Shown piece by piece: positions 42,734 to 50,526 of a stretch of 64,000 bases of DNA (the first letter of the stretch is position 1; each line of letters opens with the position of its first letter). Source of the stretch: Rhodoligotrophos sp. CJ14. GTDB taxonomy: Bacteria; Pseudomonadota; Alphaproteobacteria; Rhizobiales; Im1. A program made the translations under genes and the position numbers. The notes beneath the pieces are model-generated. The model worked only from the letters and a program-made list of their open reading frames with translations, made no database searches and was not told the DNA's origin. The stretch covers positions 3,601,001 to 3,665,000 of the forward strand of contig NZ_CP133319.1 of NCBI RefSeq assembly GCF_038811545.1, written 5' to 3'.

Positions 42734-43972
42734 TCAAGCGTTATCCTGCGCGGCGTGGGAATGGCTGGGCTTCGCCTGAACGAGAAAGCCAGTCAGCAGC
42801 GCAATGACCAACACCGCTGCCGCCGTCAGGAACAGCAGGCGGTAATTCCCACCTGTCGCGTTGAAGAGAGCTGAGCAGCCATAGGCCGCTGCGGCCAAGG
42901 CGGCTGCAGAGATGATGCTCGCCCGCGTCCAGGCGATGTTCTGGCGGGGCCCATTATGCGCGACCACCTCATGCACTCGCGCCAGGAACAGAGGAACGAT
43001 GCCCGGGGCAAATGTGCCGACGACGGCCGTGAGGATCGCGAGCGTGACGAGATTGTCTGTCGCGCAGAAGGCCAGGAGGATGACCGCCATGATCAGGGAT
43101 GTCAGCCGGACGGTCGATCCGGCGCTCAGGCGGTCGGCCAGATACCCATAGAGAGGTGGTCCCGCGATGGCCCCCAGCCCGTAAATGGCCCAGAACACCG
43201 AGCCCGCATGGGTGCCATGGCCAAGACCCCGTGCAATGAAGTCGGCGAGAAAGACCATCGGTGGAACGCATGCTGCGGCCATGAGCGCGTATTGCACATA
43301 GAGCAGCTTCACGCTCCGTCCGAAATGAGTGCCCCGGCCGGCCTGCGTCTTGGGTCGCTCGGCGTTCGGGTGCAGCTGGCTCGATGGCCAGGCGAACCAG
43401 CTCGCGGCCGTCAGAACGATGGAGATGATGCCAAGCCCGATCCAGGTTTGCGCGAGACCTAGGCCAAGCAGGAGGGGAATGATGGTGCCCGAACCTGCAA
43501 TCCCAAGTCCAAGCCCCAGAAAGATGGCACCGCCTGCCGTGCCCTTCCTCGCGGGTGGCACATGCGGCAGGATCGTGCCGGCGACCAGCACCATGACGAC
43601 GCCGCCGGCAATTCCAGACACGAACCGCCAGCCAAAATACCACGAGAACGACAGGGGGATCGCACAGGCGAAGAAAGCGGCCGAAATCAGCACCATCATC
43701 AGGCGCAGCACGTGCTCGCTGGCAAGATGGGAGGCGATCGGCCGGCCGACCAATGCGCCGCAGACATAGCCGGCGAGATTGGCCGCTGCGAGATAGACGA
43801 CGGCGGAAGTGGAGAACCACCGTGCCTCGATCAGTTCCGGGATCAGAGGCGTGAAGGCGAAACGGGCGAGACCGATACTGTCGAGGCTCGCGCAGAGTCC
43901 GGCGAAGATGTAGCGCCAGACGAGCATCCGGTCGATCTTTGCCGGTGTCAGAGATGCGGCGTGAGGTGACAT
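42734..43972 (-). CDS. MFS transporter of the YbfB/YjiJ type
   Basis: A 412-residue membrane protein with 12 predicted helices. The YbfB/YjiJ group signature is visible near the start (FAGLCASLDSIGLARFAFTP followed by LIPELIEARWFS) and again in WRFVSGIAGGVVMVLVAGTI. These proteins are presumed exporters; substrates are mostly unknown. The ATG at 43972 is chosen because longer readings run through the operator region and into the divergent tetR gene. Divergence from a TetR regulator with three operator sites suggests that the pump's own substrate lifts repression. Confidence 0.85.
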   Translation of the reverse strand: MSPHAASLTPAKIDRMLVWRYIFAGLCASLDSIGLARFAFTPLIPELIEARWFSTSAVVYLAAANLAGYVCGALVGRPIASHLASEHVLRLMMVLISAAFFACAIPLSFSWYFGWRFVSGIAGGVVMVLVAGTILPHVPPARKGTAGGAIFLGLGLGIAGSGTIIPLLLGLGLAQTWIGLGIISIVLTAASWFAWPSSQLHPNAERPKTQAGRGTHFGRSVKLLYVQYALMAAACVPPMVFLADFIARGLGHGTHAGSVFWAIYGLGAIAGPPLYGYLADRLSAGSTVRLTSLIMAVILLAFCATDNLVTLAILTAVVGTFAPGIVPLFLARVHEVVAHNGPRQNIAWTRASIISAAALAAAAYGCSALFNATGGNYRLLFLTAAAVLVIALLTGFLVQAKPSHSHAAQDNA

Positions 43973-44036
43973 CGGGGCATCCACACATAAGGATTTTGAG
44001 CGTCGGCGCTTCCGCAGGCCGCGGATGGACCGGATC

Positions 44037-44090
44037 TTTGACATTAATGTCATGTTTGACGGATTAGTCAAAGTTGACATTTGTGTCAAG
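44037..44090. promoter_or_regulatory. Three abutting 18 bp palindromic operators for the TetR regulator
   Basis: TTTGACATTAATGTCATG (44037-44054), TTTGACGGATTAGTCAAA (44055-44072) and GTTGACATTTGTGTCAAG (44073-44090) are consecutive, each with dyad TTGAC-6-GTCAA, centres exactly 18 bp apart. They fill the space between the MFS and tetR starts. On the minus strand TTGACA (44089-44084), 17 bp, TAATCC (44066-44061) would make a promoter for the MFS gene lying inside the sites. Confidence 0.85.
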
Positions 44091-44094
44091 GAAG

Positions 44095-44727
44095 ATGTTG
44101 AATGACGGAGTGACAGCCGTAAGTCAGATGGAGCCGGAGATGGTTGGAGTTCGCCAGTTCGATGAAGGTGAGGCACTGGACAAGGCCCTCGCCCTTTTCT
44201 GGCGGAAGGGCTATGCGCACACGACCATGCAGGATTTGGCCGAGGCGACGGGAGTGCAGCGCGGCTCGCTCTATAATGCCTATCGGGACAAGGAAACCTT
44301 GTTCCTGCGTGTTTTCGGCCTGTACCGCAGCAGATACGTGTCGCAGATGCGGGAGGCCCTGGACGAACCAACGGTGGACAAGGCTCTGCGCAGCTTTTTC
44401 GCCTTTATCATCTCCTCGATGCGGACGGGGTCACCGACACGAGGCTGCCTCAGCACCAAAACGGCGGTGGGCATCGAGGACCTGGATGAACCCATCCGCT
44501 CCGGCATAAGGGACCTGCTCGACGACATAGAGGCGGCGCTATACGAGAGGCTGACCCGGCTGAGTGACGCGGAAAAGCTCGCGGTGCCACCACGGGAGGC
44601 TGCGCGCCTCATTGTCACCATGACGCGCGGACTTGTCGTGATCGAGCGCGTCTATGGCGACGAGAAGCGCATGCGCGCCATGGCGGATCTGCTGGTTGGT
44701 CTCCTTATCGAGCAGAAGCCTCGCTGA
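44095..44727 (+). CDS. TetR-family repressor of the adjacent MFS pump
   Basis: A 210-residue TetR regulator. The DNA-binding domain covers about residues 22-65 (FDEGEALDKALALFWRKGYA, then TTMQDLAEATGVQRGSLYNA followed by YRDKETLF), and the ligand domain includes GCLSTKTAVG, as in the AcrR/NemR-like groups. The ATG at 44095 follows AAGGAAG; an in-frame TTG at 44074 lies within the operator and is unlikely. It is divergent from the MFS gene; three operator copies lie immediately upstream, so it should repress both itself and the pump. Confidence 0.88.
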   Translation: MLNDGVTAVSQMEPEMVGVRQFDEGEALDKALALFWRKGYAHTTMQDLAEATGVQRGSLYNAYRDKETLFLRVFGLYRSRYVSQMREALDEPTVDKALRSFFAFIISSMRTGSPTRGCLSTKTAVGIEDLDEPIRSGIRDLLDDIEAALYERLTRLSDAEKLAVPPREAARLIVTMTRGLVVIERVYGDEKRMRAMADLLVGLLIEQKPR

Positions 44728-44761
44728 TCCACTATAACGGCTCAACGTTCAAACCTGGATC

Positions 44762-45760
44762 ATGACGATGGACCTGGCGCTTGCTCTGAAGGCCTTTCTC
44801 CGCATTGTCGACCGTGGCTCGATCACCGCAGCAGCGCGAGATCTGGGCGTGTCTCAGCCCGCAGTGACGAAGCATCTGCGCAATCTGGAGGCGCATGTCG
44901 GAGCGCGTTTGGTCGAACGGTCCTCGCGCGTCGTCCGGCCGACACCCTTTGGGCAGATGCTTTACGAGGCAAGCCAGCCCGCGCTCGCATCCATTGATGC
45001 CGCATTGGAAGCGATCAAGCGCAATATGGGGTCGCTCGAAGGTCTGCTTCGTGTACACGCCCCGGCATGCGTCGGGGTAAAGCATGTTCATCCCATCGTG
45101 ATGGAATTCCAGGCCCGATATCCCAGCATCTCGATCGACCTGGTGCTCGAAGATCGCGTGGTCGATTTGGCCTTCGAGAATTTCGATCTCGGCATCAAGT
45201 ATGGGCGGCCAGACGGGCAGGGCCTCATCATCAGAAGGCTCGGGCGGATTCGGCGGATCCTGGTGGCATCCCCCCTTTTCCTGGCAACGCATGGGCCCAT
45301 CGACACTCTCGACCGCCTTGCCGAGATCGATATGATCACCACCGCCGCGGTCTTGTCGCCGCGCGATACGCTCTTTTTGCAGCGCGGGTCTGAAACCGCC
45401 GAAACCCGTGTGCGTGCGGTGCTCAGAACGAATAATGCCAACGTGATCGTTGGATCGCTCCTGTCCGGCCGGGTCGCGGGACCCGTCCAGCATCTGCTTG
45501 TTCACGACGAGCTCGCAGATGGCAGGCTCATCCGCATCCTTCCCGAATACGAGGTCGTGTCGCACGAGATCTACATGGCCTATTCCTCTGTGCGCTTCAT
45601 GCGCCCCGTCGTCAGAGCCTTCACCGACTTCGTGGTCCCCCGCCTCAAGGCGGTGGAGGGAATAGATCCTCTCGAGCACCGACCATCGCGGCATGACGGA
45701 TCGCCAGGCGAGGCGAGCGAAATGAGCCGCTCGGAGCTGCTCGAACTCCTGCTGGAATAG
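44762..45760 (+). CDS. LysR-family regulator
   Basis: A 332-residue LysR regulator of the AaeR/CrgA-like subgroup: HTH at about 8-62 (AFLRIVDRGSITAAARDLGV, then SQPAVTKHLRNLEAHVGARL) and effector domain (LRVHAPACVGVKHVHPIVME, ILPEYEVVSHEIYMAYSS). It follows tetR by 34 bp on the same strand, but no dedicated target gene adjoins it, so its regulon is unknown. The C-terminal tail after about residue 300 is charged and not family-typical. Confidence 0.86.
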   Translation: MTMDLALALKAFLRIVDRGSITAAARDLGVSQPAVTKHLRNLEAHVGARLVERSSRVVRPTPFGQMLYEASQPALASIDAALEAIKRNMGSLEGLLRVHAPACVGVKHVHPIVMEFQARYPSISIDLVLEDRVVDLAFENFDLGIKYGRPDGQGLIIRRLGRIRRILVASPLFLATHGPIDTLDRLAEIDMITTAAVLSPRDTLFLQRGSETAETRVRAVLRTNNANVIVGSLLSGRVAGPVQHLLVHDELADGRLIRILPEYEVVSHEIYMAYSSVRFMRPVVRAFTDFVVPRLKAVEGIDPLEHRPSRHDGSPGEASEMSRSELLELLLE

Positions 45761-45898
45761 CCGCTGGAGCGTCGCTCGGAGGCCTTCGGCGCGACCAGAT
45801 CATAACCTTTGGATATGGGCCATATAAGCGCGGGGCCCGTCGACAAGCCGATGTGGCCGGCACTACCTAGGGGCGGGTTTGCCGAGAGACGGTTTGGT

Positions 45899-46570
45899 AT
45901 GATTACGCGACGCGCTGTATTGGTATTGGGATCAAGTATGCTCGCCGGGTGCGCTTCAAACCTGGAAGCCACCACGACAGAGGCCGAGGCTCCGGCCATC
46001 GACCCTTATTACGTGCAAATGTACGCCGCTCGGAACGACGAGCCTTATCCCGTGCCGGCGGTCGATCTCAAGCGCGTCAATCCGAAATTCTGGCGCCGCG
46101 AGATCGCCTACTCGACCCAGGAGCGGCCCGGAACTGTGGTCGTGGATCCGGCGGCGCGATATGCCTATCTCGTCCTCGAGGGCGGCCGTGCAATTCGCTA
46201 CGGGGTCGGTGTTGGCAAAGAGGAGGCGTTCAACTTTCAAGGCGCGGCCACCATCGCGCGAAAGGCGGAATGGCCGCGCTGGACACCCACCCAGAATATG
46301 ATCCGCCGCGATCCTGCCCGTTATGCCGGCTATGCGGGCGGCCTGCCGGGCGGTCCGGGCAATCCCCTTGGGCCACGTGCTCTCTACCTCTATGAGAATG
46401 GTCGCGACACACTCTATCGCCTGCACGGCACCCTGGAGCCTTGGACCATCGGGACGATGGTGTCCTCAGGCTGCGTCCGGTTCCTCAATCAGGATATCAT
46501 TGACTTGTATAGCCGCGTGCCGGTCGGCAGCAAGGTCGTGGTCCTTCCAGCGTCGGACAGCGCCGCCTGA
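45899..46570 (+). CDS. L,D-transpeptidase lipoprotein (YkuD domain)
   Basis: A 223-residue protein with a lipobox (VLGSSMLAGC) and a YkuD catalytic domain at about residues 80-215. The active site is seen as HGTLEP, a spacer, then SSGCVRF, with the catalytic Cys and conserved His. These enzymes make 3-3 crosslinks in peptidoglycan or attach lipoproteins to it and resist most beta-lactams. A twin-Arg pair (ITRRAVL) precedes the hydrophobic stretch. The ATG at 45899 gives the proper signal; an in-frame start at 45809 would bury it. Confidence 0.88.
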   Translation: MITRRAVLVLGSSMLAGCASNLEATTTEAEAPAIDPYYVQMYAARNDEPYPVPAVDLKRVNPKFWRREIAYSTQERPGTVVVDPAARYAYLVLEGGRAIRYGVGVGKEEAFNFQGAATIARKAEWPRWTPTQNMIRRDPARYAGYAGGLPGGPGNPLGPRALYLYENGRDTLYRLHGTLEPWTIGTMVSSGCVRFLNQDIIDLYSRVPVGSKVVVLPASDSAA

Positions 46571-46758
46571 CCGATTTGGCGGTCAATTCCGGTCGGGCCA
46601 ACGCCGGGTGCTGCTTAGCCACCCGTTGGCTAACCAGCTTCACCCGATGAGCGGCGCGCTCTGATATGGTAATCCGCCCACAGGCTTTCCGTCGACGAGG
46701 ATCTCCTATCGTCTCGTCGATATGCTGACGGTCGAGTCCTGCGCGCAGGAAGCGCTGC

Positions 46759-47187
46759 CTATTTCCGGGAAAGGCTTGTCTTGAACGACCGCGCTTTGCC
46801 GGTGCCGGCATCGAGACCGCAGGTAAAGGTGAAATCCGTCCAGTCGCTTCCTGTCCGCACCTGACCCGAGCCGCTGAGCTGCTGATTTGATTTGAGTGCG
46901 AGAGTGCTGGGATCGTCGGTGCCGAGGAAAACCCGGTCGGCCTGCTTATTCCACTTCTTGAGCTCGCGCAGCGCCAGTGGTCGACAGATGAATTCCGCGA
47001 CCTTCTTGGCGTCGGTCCATCCTGAGGCCATCTCGCGCTCTTCGCTCGACGGAAGTTTGGCAATTTGCCCTGTGATCAACTTCTGCTGCGCTGTCGACAA
47101 TGCGCTCGCCGCAAATGCCGATGAACCAACCAAAGAGAGGCAGAAGATTATCGCCCCGCCGAAAAGCATCCGGGCGTTTCGATTCAT
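46759..47187 (-). CDS. Small exported protein, possibly DUF930-like
   Basis: A 142-residue protein with a signal peptide (LFGGAIIFCLSLVGSSAFAA). Two Cys (in EFICRPLALREL and FTFTCGLDAGTGK) probably form a disulphide. The ending (DFTFTCGLDAGTGKARSF) resembles small rhizobial periplasmic proteins such as DUF930, but I am not certain of the family. It is convergent with the L,D-transpeptidase gene, with 188 bp between. Confidence 0.6.
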   Translation of the reverse strand: MNRNARMLFGGAIIFCLSLVGSSAFAASALSTAQQKLITGQIAKLPSSEEREMASGWTDAKKVAEFICRPLALRELKKWNKQADRVFLGTDDPSTLALKSNQQLSGSGQVRTGSDWTDFTFTCGLDAGTGKARSFKTSLSRK

Positions 47188-47306
47188 GAGTATCCTCGCG
47201 ACTTGTCACTGGATAGAGGGTGAGCGGAAACAATTAAGATTAGCTCAGCGCGAGTGGTGAAATTTTGCGGCTCCCAGGGCCCAAATGCGATGTCGCCAGA
47301 AGGACG

Positions 47307-48104
47307 TCAACGGCCCCGTGGGATTGTGCCCGCATGACAGACCTTCTCGCTTAATTCGCGAGCCGCGTCTCGAACAATCTGCTGCTTAGACTGCCACTCA
47401 TCGTTCCGCAGGCCCAAATATGCCTCTCTTGCATTTTCGACCAGTGCCGCTGAGGAAGCACTGAGGCGAGGCACCGCCCATTCGGCGGCAACATCCTTCG
47501 CGACGAAGTCTCCTGTCTCGAGTGTCCGCCACATCCGTGTGAGTGTCAGCAGGACGTTGCGTTCATCTCCTTCCATCCTCTCAAGGAGAGTAGGAAGTAT
47601 ATCCCCAGTCGCGCGGAGAATGTCTGTACGGGGGATAACAGGTAAGAGTTCTGCCGGATCAGGCCCCATCAACGGGCTTGCCTCCTGTCGAGCCTGGGCC
47701 AACACAAGAGTGAGTTCTGGGTCTGATACCGGCTCGGGCACCTCTCCAGCCTCAAAAGCCTGACGCAGCCATTCCCCGTATATGAACGCGCAGCGAGGGG
47801 GGTAGGTCGGCGAGATGAGATCGGCACGTTGAAAAATGATCAATTCGAGAGGGCGTGGTCCGCCAGGCTCAGCAGGGTGCCGTCCCGAGACCGCCATCAG
47901 CTCGGCCAGGAGACATCGGCGAACAGGAAGCGTCATCGGCTGGTCAACGACCACGAGCAAGTCGACGTCGCTGTCCGGACGCAGGCCACACCCCACCGCC
48001 GAGCCATGGAGATAGATTGCCAATAAGGACTCCGTAAGACAGCGCTGCACGATGGATCGTGCCTGCAGCGCTTCCTCGGGAATGGCCAATCTATCCCCAA
48101 TCAT
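47307..48104 (-). CDS. AadA-like aminoglycoside nucleotidyltransferase
   Basis: A 265-residue protein with an N-terminal nucleotidyltransferase domain (AIYLHGSAVGCGLRPDSDVD, with the metal-binding DxD) and a C-terminal four-helix domain (DERNVLLTLTRMWRTLETGD, followed by FVAKDVAAEWA, ending near AREAYLG). This is the ANT(3'')/ANT(9) layout of AadA, which adenylates streptomycin or spectinomycin. Chromosomal homologues often give weak or no resistance, so activity must be tested. GGAGAAGGA precedes the ATG at 48104. It lies 28 bp downstream of the TerC gene on the same strand. There are no integron attC sites or mobile genes nearby. Confidence 0.82.
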   Translation of the reverse strand: MIGDRLAIPEEALQARSIVQRCLTESLLAIYLHGSAVGCGLRPDSDVDLLVVVDQPMTLPVRRCLLAELMAVSGRHPAEPGGPRPLELIIFQRADLISPTYPPRCAFIYGEWLRQAFEAGEVPEPVSDPELTLVLAQARQEASPLMGPDPAELLPVIPRTDILRATGDILPTLLERMEGDERNVLLTLTRMWRTLETGDFVAKDVAAEWAVPRLSASSAALVENAREAYLGLRNDEWQSKQQIVRDAARELSEKVCHAGTIPRGR

Positions 48105-48132
48105 GATTGATCCTTCTCCGCACGCCCCCCGA

Positions 48133-49158
48133 CTACTCGCTTCGCTTGGGATCAGGTGATCCCTCGCTTGCCGGCCAATCCGGCTCGGGCTCGCCGCGGG
48201 TCTTCCACATGGAATAGAGGATGCCTGCCGTGATGAGGGCAAAGGTAACCCCTAGGCTGAGGGCAGGTGGGAACTTGCCGCCGCCGAGCACGAAATCGGC
48301 GACAAAGATCTTCGTGCCGATGAAGATGAGTACCATGGCCAAGGCGTATTTCAGATAGTGGAAGCGGTGCACCATCGCCGCGAGTGCGAAGTAGAGCGCG
48401 CGTAGCCCGAGTATGGCCATGATATTCGATGTGTAGACAATGAACGTATCGGTGGTGATCGCGAAGATTGCCGGCACGCTGTCTATGGCGAATACCAGGT
48501 CCGCCAGATTGATTACGACCAGCGCGAGGAACAAGGGCGTCGCCGCAAGAACGAGCTTGCCCGTTTTTGCATCCGGCACCCGCATGAAGAAGCGCTGACC
48601 ATGAAGCTCGCGCGTGACCGGCAGGTGGGTGGAGATGAACCGGACGACGGGATTATTGGCGATATCCATCGGTTCGTCGCCCGCAAAGAACATCTTCACG
48701 CCGGTGAAAATCAGGAACGCCGCGAAGAGGTAAAGGACCCAATAGGCTTCCTGCACTAAGGCTGCGCCACCCGCGATCATCAGACCGCGCAAGATGATGA
48801 CGGCGACAATCCCCCAGAGCAGTGCCCGGTACTGATAGCGGGGCGGGATGGCGAAATAGCTGAAGATCAGGCTGATGACGAAGACATTGTCGATCGACAG
48901 CGCCTTCTCGATGAAGAAGCCGGTATAGTACTGCATTCCCGGTTCCGGCCCGCGGGCATACCACACCCAGGCGCCGAACAGCAGCGCTACGCCGATATAG
49001 AAGGCGGAAAGCTTCAGTGACTCGCCAATTCCCATTTCGCGATCCTCCTTGTGGAGGATGCCGAGGTCAAAGGCGGTGAGCGCGATGACCAGCCCGAGAA
49101 AGGCAAGCCAGAACCAGGCCGGCGTGCCGAGCCAATCCGCGAAGAGAAGTTCCATCAT
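48133..49158 (-). CDS. TerC/Alx-family membrane protein
   Basis: A 341-residue protein with about nine predicted helices. Family landmarks are FFIEKALSIDNVFVISLIFS and the second conserved acidic segment LVFAIDSVPAIFAITTDTFI. TerC/Alx proteins export manganese or help load metals on secreted enzymes, and some are linked to tellurite resistance. E. coli alx is preceded by a manganese riboswitch; I looked for it in 49159-49400 and did not find it. It probably shares a transcript with the AadA-like gene. Confidence 0.88.
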   Translation of the reverse strand: MMELLFADWLGTPAWFWLAFLGLVIALTAFDLGILHKEDREMGIGESLKLSAFYIGVALLFGAWVWYARGPEPGMQYYTGFFIEKALSIDNVFVISLIFSYFAIPPRYQYRALLWGIVAVIILRGLMIAGGAALVQEAYWVLYLFAAFLIFTGVKMFFAGDEPMDIANNPVVRFISTHLPVTRELHGQRFFMRVPDAKTGKLVLAATPLFLALVVINLADLVFAIDSVPAIFAITTDTFIVYTSNIMAILGLRALYFALAAMVHRFHYLKYALAMVLIFIGTKIFVADFVLGGGKFPPALSLGVTFALITAGILYSMWKTRGEPEPDWPASEGSPDPKRSE

Positions 49159-49199
49159 GCTCGATGCATGTCCCTGTTATGAGAGCTGTTCGATGCCGA

Positions 49200-49295
49200 T
49201 CAATGCTGCAGGAAGGAATTGGCGCGAGCGCAGGTGAGCTGCGCCGTGCCCACGCGCAGGCGCTTCGTGGTGGGACTGTAGAGTCGCGGATGCAT
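49200..49295 (-). CDS. Possible 31-residue leader peptide upstream of terC
   Basis: ATG at 49295 is preceded by GAGGAAACAAG, a good ribosome site. The predicted peptide is basic and polar (MHPRLYSPTTKRLRVGTAQL at its start) and ends 41 bp before the terC start. It could be a leader peptide affecting terC, or simply chance; no family is recognised. Confidence 0.35.
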   Translation of the reverse strand: MHPRLYSPTTKRLRVGTAQLTCARANSFLQH

Positions 49296-49378
49296 TCTTG
49301 TTTCCTCTTCAAGACACCAGGGTCGTCGGAGGATCCGCGCTTTCTCGAGGGGGTAGCGGTGAACGCCGGGCCTTGGAA

Positions 49379-49397
49379 GCATCGGATCATCCGATGC
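49379..49397. promoter_or_regulatory. 8 bp inverted repeat upstream of terC
   Basis: GCATCGGA and TCCGATGC separated by three bases, about 220 bp before the terC start and 150 bp past the stop of the leftward DMT gene. Possible operator or terminator for the DMT transcript; no T-run follows. Confidence 0.4.
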
Positions 49398-49545
49398 GGT
49401 CCGACATCGCGAGCATCAACTCGCCAGAGGGGCCCGGTCCGCGACTACAGGTATAGGTACGAACCAACCCGGAATCAATGGCTGCCTGCCAGCAGAGTTA
49501 TCCAGTGTTCATCGAGACAGGATCGCTTGCCAGATGCCAGCTTCG

Positions 49546-50406
49546 TCAGGCGAAGCGTTTGGCACCGGCAACGCACAGCACGATCAGCCCGGTTACGGCG
49601 ATCATTGTCCAGGCGACTGGCTCGCCGAGCAGCAATCCCGCGAGCGCGAGCCCAAAGAAGGGCTGGAGGAGTTGCAACTGCCCGACCCCTGCGATGCCGC
49701 CGAGCGCCAGCCCGCGATACCAGAAGACGAAGCCGACCAGCATGCTGAACACCGAGACATAGGCGAGCGCGACCCAGGCGGGTGTCTCAACTCCGCTCCA
49801 GTCTGTCGGAAGCGTTGCTAGCGCCATGACCGCCATGATCGGCAGCGACAGCACCAGCGCCCAGGAGATCACCTGCCAACCGCCGAGTCGTCGGGACAGC
49901 CTGGCCCCTTCCGCATAGCCAAGGCCGCAGAGCAGGATGGCTGCGATCATCAGAAGATCGCCGGTCAGCGACCCCGGACCGCTCTCGGCCAGCGCAAACC
50001 CCGCAACCAGCAAGCTGCCGGCGGCGGAGAACAGCCAGAATGCCGGCTTCGGCCGTTCACCCGCGCGCAAGACACCGAATATTGCGGTGCAGAGCGGCAG
50101 CAGACCGACGAAGATGATGGAATGAGCCGCGGTGATGTGCTGCAGCGCCAGTGCCGTGAGAAGCGGGAAGCCGACCACCACGCCCAGAGCCACAACGGCG
50201 AGCGAGCCGAGATCGCCTCCTGAAGGCCGCTTTTGCCGAAGCGTCCACAGCAGCACCAGCCCGAGCAGCGCCGCGATCACGGCCCGCGCGGACGTCAGAA
50301 AGAGCGGGGAGAAGCCGGCGACCGCGACCCGCGTCGCTGGAAGCGAGCCACTGAAAATCACCACACCGAGCAGCCCGCTGCCCCAGCCTGCCGTCATCGT
50401 CTTCAT
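49546..50406 (-). CDS. DMT-superfamily transporter (EamA domains)
   Basis: A 286-residue membrane protein with ten predicted helices in two EamA repeats (GVVIFSGSLPATRVAVAGFS near the start; LAYVSVFSMLVGFVFWYRGL and GLALAGLLLGEPVAWTMIAV in the second). Such proteins export amino acids or metabolites. It is divergent from a MocR-type regulator with an operator between the two starts, a common pairing in which the regulator turns on the exporter. Substrate unknown. Confidence 0.87.
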   Translation of the reverse strand: MKTMTAGWGSGLLGVVIFSGSLPATRVAVAGFSPLFLTSARAVIAALLGLVLLWTLRQKRPSGGDLGSLAVVALGVVVGFPLLTALALQHITAAHSIIFVGLLPLCTAIFGVLRAGERPKPAFWLFSAAGSLLVAGFALAESGPGSLTGDLLMIAAILLCGLGYAEGARLSRRLGGWQVISWALVLSLPIMAVMALATLPTDWSGVETPAWVALAYVSVFSMLVGFVFWYRGLALGGIAGVGQLQLLQPFFGLALAGLLLGEPVAWTMIAVTGLIVLCVAGAKRFA

Positions 50407-50483
50407 GCCATCTCCAATCTCTGGCGGCTAATACCGAGTCTGGGCTAGCAGAGACAGAGACGGTCCAGTACAATTCTGCCAAA

Positions 50484-50509
50484 CTGTATGGATTACAACA
50501 GCCATACAG
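50484..50509. promoter_or_regulatory. MocR operator (8 bp inverted repeat)
   Basis: CTGTATGG (50484-50491) and CCATACAG (50502-50509) are perfectly complementary with a 10 bp spacer, in the gap between the divergent DMT and MocR genes. An in-frame ATG at 50488 lies inside the left arm, which argues that translation of the regulator starts further on. Confidence 0.75.
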
Positions 50510-50526
50510 TCGGGAGAGGACTGATT

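Larger units (their letters stand above)
49159..49545. other. 387 bp between TerC and DMT genes, with a possible leader peptide and a palindrome
   Basis: Upstream of terC. On the minus strand there is a 31-codon open frame with a GAGGAAA ribosome site (49200-49295, listed separately). An 8 bp inverted repeat, GCATCGGA-3-TCCGATGC, spans 49379-49397. The rest shows no gene. The terC promoter should be near 49300-49420. Confidence 0.45.

Noticed and set aside
43973..44371. Extended N-terminus for the MFS transporter
   Set aside because: It would run through the TetR operators and antisense to the tetR gene.
47307..48104. Mobile integron cassette carrying aadA
   Set aside because: No attC-like site, integrase or transposase around it; gene is in operon-like spacing with terC and has local base composition.
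49159..49420. Possible yybP-ykoY manganese riboswitch upstream of the TerC/Alx gene
   Set aside because: The conserved helices and loop motif are not found on the minus strand; a GGGGGTAGC string is on the wrong strand.
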